From the NCBI RefSeq assembly GCF_034555375.1, contig NZ_CP140706.1, positions 735,001 through 799,000 of the forward strand: a DNA stretch of 64,000 bases. Direction: 5' to 3'. Under the pieces are notes generated by a model. The model did not search any database. It was not told the DNA's origin and saw only the letters and a program-made list of their open reading frames with translations. Within the stretch, counting starts at the first letter, position 1; each line of letters begins with the position of its first letter. Made by a program: the position numbers and the translations under genes. Positions 61,965-64,000 of the stretch are shown one piece after another. This DNA comes from Pseudomonas sp. B33.4 (lineage in GTDB: Bacteria; Pseudomonadota; Gammaproteobacteria; Pseudomonadales; Pseudomonadaceae).

Positions 61965-63314
61965 ATGAACATGCCTGAAAACGCTCAGTCGCCACTGGCC
62001 AGCCAACTGAAGCTGGACGCGCACTGGATGCCGTACACCGCCAACCGCAACTTCCAGCGCGATCCGCGTCTGATCGTTGGCGCCGAAGGCAGCTGGCTGA
62101 TCGATGACAAGGGCCGCAAGGTATATGACTCGCTGTCCGGACTGTGGACCTGCGGCGCGGGTCACACCCGCAAGGAAATTCAGGAAGCAGTTTCCAAGCA
62201 ATTGGGCACCCTCGATTACTCGCCGGGCTTCCAGTACGGTCACCCGCTGTCGTTCCAACTGGCCGAGAAAATCACCGAGCTGACCCCGGGCAACCTCAAC
62301 CACGTGTTCTTCACTGACTCGGGTTCCGAGTGCGCTGACACTGCGGTGAAAATGGTCCGTGCCTACTGGCGCCTGAAAGGTCAGGCGACCAAGACCAAAA
62401 TGATCGGCCGTGCCCGTGGTTACCACGGTGTGAACATCGCCGGCACCAGCCTCGGCGGCGTCAACGGCAACCGCAAATTGTTCGGTCAGGCGATGATGGA
62501 CGTCGATCACCTGCCGCACACTTTGCTGGCGAGCAATGCGTTCTCTCGTGGCATGCCGGAGCAGGGCGGTATCGCCTTGGCCGATGAGCTGCTGAAACTG
62601 ATCGAACTGCACGATGCTTCGAACATCGCTGCGGTATTCGTAGAACCGATGGCCGGTTCCGCCGGCGTACTGGTGCCGCCACAGGGTTACCTGAAGCGTC
62701 TGCGCGAGATCTGCGATCAGCACAACATCCTGCTGGTGTTCGACGAAGTGATCACCGGTTTCGGCCGTACCGGCAACATGTTCGGCGCCGACACCTTTGG
62801 CGTCACCCCGGACCTGATGTGCATCGCCAAGCAAGTCACCAACGGCGCGATCCCGATGGGCGCGGTGATTGCCAGCTCCGAGATCTACCAGACCTTCATG
62901 AATCAGCCGACTCCGGAATACGCGGTGGAATTCCCCCACGGCTATACCTACTCGGCGCACCCGGTGGCCTGCGCCGCTGGCCTGGCGGCGCTCGACCTGC
63001 TGCAAAAAGAGAATCTGGTGCAGAGCGTCGCCGAAGTCGCGCCGCATTTCGAAAACGCGCTGCATGGTCTGAAAGGCTCCAAACACGTTATCGACATCCG
63101 TAACTTCGGCCTGGCCGGTGCGATCCAGATTGCCGGTCGTGACGGCGACGCCATCGTGCGTCCGTTCGAAGCGGGCATGGCCCTGTGGAAAGCCGGGTTC
63201 TACGTGCGCTTCGGCGGCGACACCTTGCAGTTCGGCCCAACCTTCAACAGCAAGCCGCAAGACCTCGATCGCCTGTTCGACGCGGTCGGCGAAGTGCTGA
63301 ACAAGCTCGACTGA
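61965..63314 (+). CDS. bauA: Beta-alanine:pyruvate transaminase BauA
   Basis: A 449-residue class III (omega) aminotransferase. The N-terminal part LDAHWMPYTANRNFQRDPR and LSGLWTCGAGHTRKEI matches the Pseudomonas beta-alanine:pyruvate transaminase. The PLP site has DEVITGFGRTG and Lys289 in CIAKQVTNGAIPMG, with GSECADTAVKM binding the phosphate. It converts beta-alanine and pyruvate to malonate semialdehyde and alanine. GAGG lies 9 bases before ATG 61965. bauC follows after 77 bases. Confidence 0.93.
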   Translation: MNMPENAQSPLASQLKLDAHWMPYTANRNFQRDPRLIVGAEGSWLIDDKGRKVYDSLSGLWTCGAGHTRKEIQEAVSKQLGTLDYSPGFQYGHPLSFQLAEKITELTPGNLNHVFFTDSGSECADTAVKMVRAYWRLKGQATKTKMIGRARGYHGVNIAGTSLGGVNGNRKLFGQAMMDVDHLPHTLLASNAFSRGMPEQGGIALADELLKLIELHDASNIAAVFVEPMAGSAGVLVPPQGYLKRLREICDQHNILLVFDEVITGFGRTGNMFGADTFGVTPDLMCIAKQVTNGAIPMGAVIASSEIYQTFMNQPTPEYAVEFPHGYTYSAHPVACAAGLAALDLLQKENLVQSVAEVAPHFENALHGLKGSKHVIDIRNFGLAGAIQIAGRDGDAIVRPFEAGMALWKAGFYVRFGGDTLQFGPTFNSKPQDLDRLFDAVGEVLNKLD

Positions 63315-63341
63315 TTTTTCCTTCTATATATACCTACAAAA

Positions 63342-63368
63342 ACGGGCACTCCTTAACCGGGTGCCCGT
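63342..63368 (+). promoter_or_regulatory. Hairpin between bauA and bauC
   Basis: ACGGGCAC and GTGCCCGT form a perfect 8-bp stem with an 11-base loop. On the plus strand no T run follows, so it is unlikely to be a full terminator. It may stabilise or tune the bauA-bauC transcript. On the minus strand it is followed by TTTTT, but no gene there would use it. Confidence 0.55.
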
Positions 63369-63391
63369 GGACAAGAATTCAGGAGTTTTCG

Positions 63392-64000
63392 ATGAGCGTT
63401 ATCCCGCATTTGATCAATGGCGAACTGGTGACCGAGAACGGTCGCGCGGTTGATGTGTTCAACCCGTCCACCGGTCAGGCCATCCACAAGCTGCCACTGG
63501 CCAGCCAGGCCACCATTCAGAAAGCCATCGATGCCGCCAAGGCTGCGTTCCCGGCCTGGCGCAACACGCCACCGGCCAAACGTGCTCAGGTAATGTTCCG
63601 CTTCAAGCAACTGCTCGAGCAGAACGAAGCGCGCATCTCGCAATTGATCAGCGAAGAACACGGTAAAACTCTGGAAGATGCCGCCGGTGAACTGAAGCGC
63701 GGCATCGAGAACGTCGAGTTTGCTTGCGCAGCGCCGGAAATCCTCAAGGGCGAATACAGCCGCAACGTCGGCCCGAACATCGATGCATGGTCGGACTTCC
63801 AGCCACTGGGTATCGTTGCCGGTATCACCCCGTTCAACTTTCCGGCCATGGTGCCGCTGTGGATGTATCCGCTGGCCATCGTCTGCGGCAACTGCTTCAT
63901 CCTCAAGCCGTCCGAGCGTGACCCAAGCTCGACACTGCTGATCGCTCAGCTGCTGCTGGAAGCCGGTCTGCCGAAAGGCGTGATGAGCGTGGTGCACGGT
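63392..64000 (+). CDS. bauC: Methylmalonate/malonate-semialdehyde dehydrogenase (acylating), cut by window edge
   Basis: The first 203 residues of a CoA-acylating aldehyde dehydrogenase of the MmsA family; the full family length is about 500. Visible marks are the N-terminal HLINGELVTENGRAVDVFNPSTG, EEHGKTLEDAAGEL, and GIVAGITPFNFPAMVPLWMYPLAIVCGNCFILKPSERDP, which holds the NAD-binding region. The catalytic Cys lies beyond the window. After bauA it should convert malonate semialdehyde to acetyl-CoA, as BauC does. AGGAG lies 6 bases before ATG 63392. Confidence 0.92.
   Translation, partial: MSVIPHLINGELVTENGRAVDVFNPSTGQAIHKLPLASQATIQKAIDAAKAAFPAWRNTPPAKRAQVMFRFKQLLEQNEARISQLISEEHGKTLEDAAGELKRGIENVEFACAAPEILKGEYSRNVGPNIDAWSDFQPLGIVAGITPFNFPAMVPLWMYPLAIVCGNCFILKPSERDPSSTLLIAQLLLEAGLPKGVMSVVHG

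Noticed and set aside
61941-63260. 439-codon open frame antisense to bauA
   Set aside because: BauA is well supported by motifs. The antisense frame has no family features or ribosome site.
61965-63314. Alternative assignment of bauA as gabT
   Set aside because: The N-terminal sequence and neighbours (LysR divergent, MmsA-type gene downstream) match the beta-alanine transaminase. gabT is normally next to gabD.
63353-63997. 214-codon open frame antisense to bauC
   Set aside because: The plus strand encodes a clear MmsA-type N-terminus with a good ribosome site.

Overview
The window is a chromosomal stretch of a GC-rich gammaproteobacterium. It is almost certainly a Pseudomonas of the P. fluorescens group. 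The evidence is the tad/flp pilus locus with pprA, pprB and fppA homologues, the bauR-bauA-bauC order, the copA-cueR pair, a DUF6124 gene, and many intergenic REP-type repeats of kinds common in that group. I saw no rRNA, tRNA, CRISPR array, transposase, integrase or prophage gene. Most of the window is core or semi-core genome with tight operons.

Region by region. Positions 1-2630 hold a MazG-like nucleotide pyrophosphohydrolase, the tRNA methyltransferase CmoM and two DUF4136 lipoproteins in one operon that ends at a strong terminator. Positions 2788-19616 hold a complete Flp/Tad pilus locus: tadG, the sensor kinase pprA with a TadE-like pseudopilin, the peptidase fppA, the regulator pprB, a DUF6124 gene with an elaborate leader, the minus-strand operon rcpC-rcpA-tadZ-tadA-tadB-tadC-tadD-DUF3613, two tandem flp pilin genes, and an orphan receiver protein. 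Two long homologous structured repeats follow pprB and the orphan receiver gene. Positions 20251-26180 are a surface region: a classical autotransporter, a two-partner-secretion transporter (TpsB), and a collagen-like Gly/Thr-rich lipoprotein.

Positions 26480-30251 carry a fatty-acid-type module (MaoC-like hotdog protein, FabG-like reductase, thiolase). Positions 30670-33960 carry an amino-acid-type chemoreceptor and a RIO-like kinase. Positions 34262-39151 are an MFS gene and a copper cluster (cueR, copA, an unknown periplasmic protein, copZ) with two CueR-type promoters. Positions 39241-45746 hold a Bcr/CflA transporter, a quinone-oxidoreductase/monooxygenase pair divergent from a LysR gene, and an ArsR-like regulator followed by an MFS transporter.

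Positions 45867-60762 form a purine salvage region: an adenine/adenosine deaminase, a 2OG-Fe(II) oxygenase, a BMP-family binding protein, an 8-oxoguanine-type deaminase, a nucleoside-type ABC transporter, a RutR-like regulator and an NCS2 xanthine-type permease. ChaA, a MerR/SDR/membrane-protein set and a YigZ protein lie between these genes. Positions 60906-64000 are bauR, bauA and the start of bauC for beta-alanine catabolism.

The most unusual signals are non-coding. The two long repeats around the pilus locus show paired base changes in three hairpins. The DUF6124 leader has two competing pairings at the ribosome binding site. Three perfect DnaA boxes sit in one intergenic region far from any dnaA gene. 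The flp promoter carries an exact 12-base direct repeat. Among proteins, the TpsB paired with a collagen-like lipoprotein instead of a TpsA adhesin is the best candidate for something not yet described.
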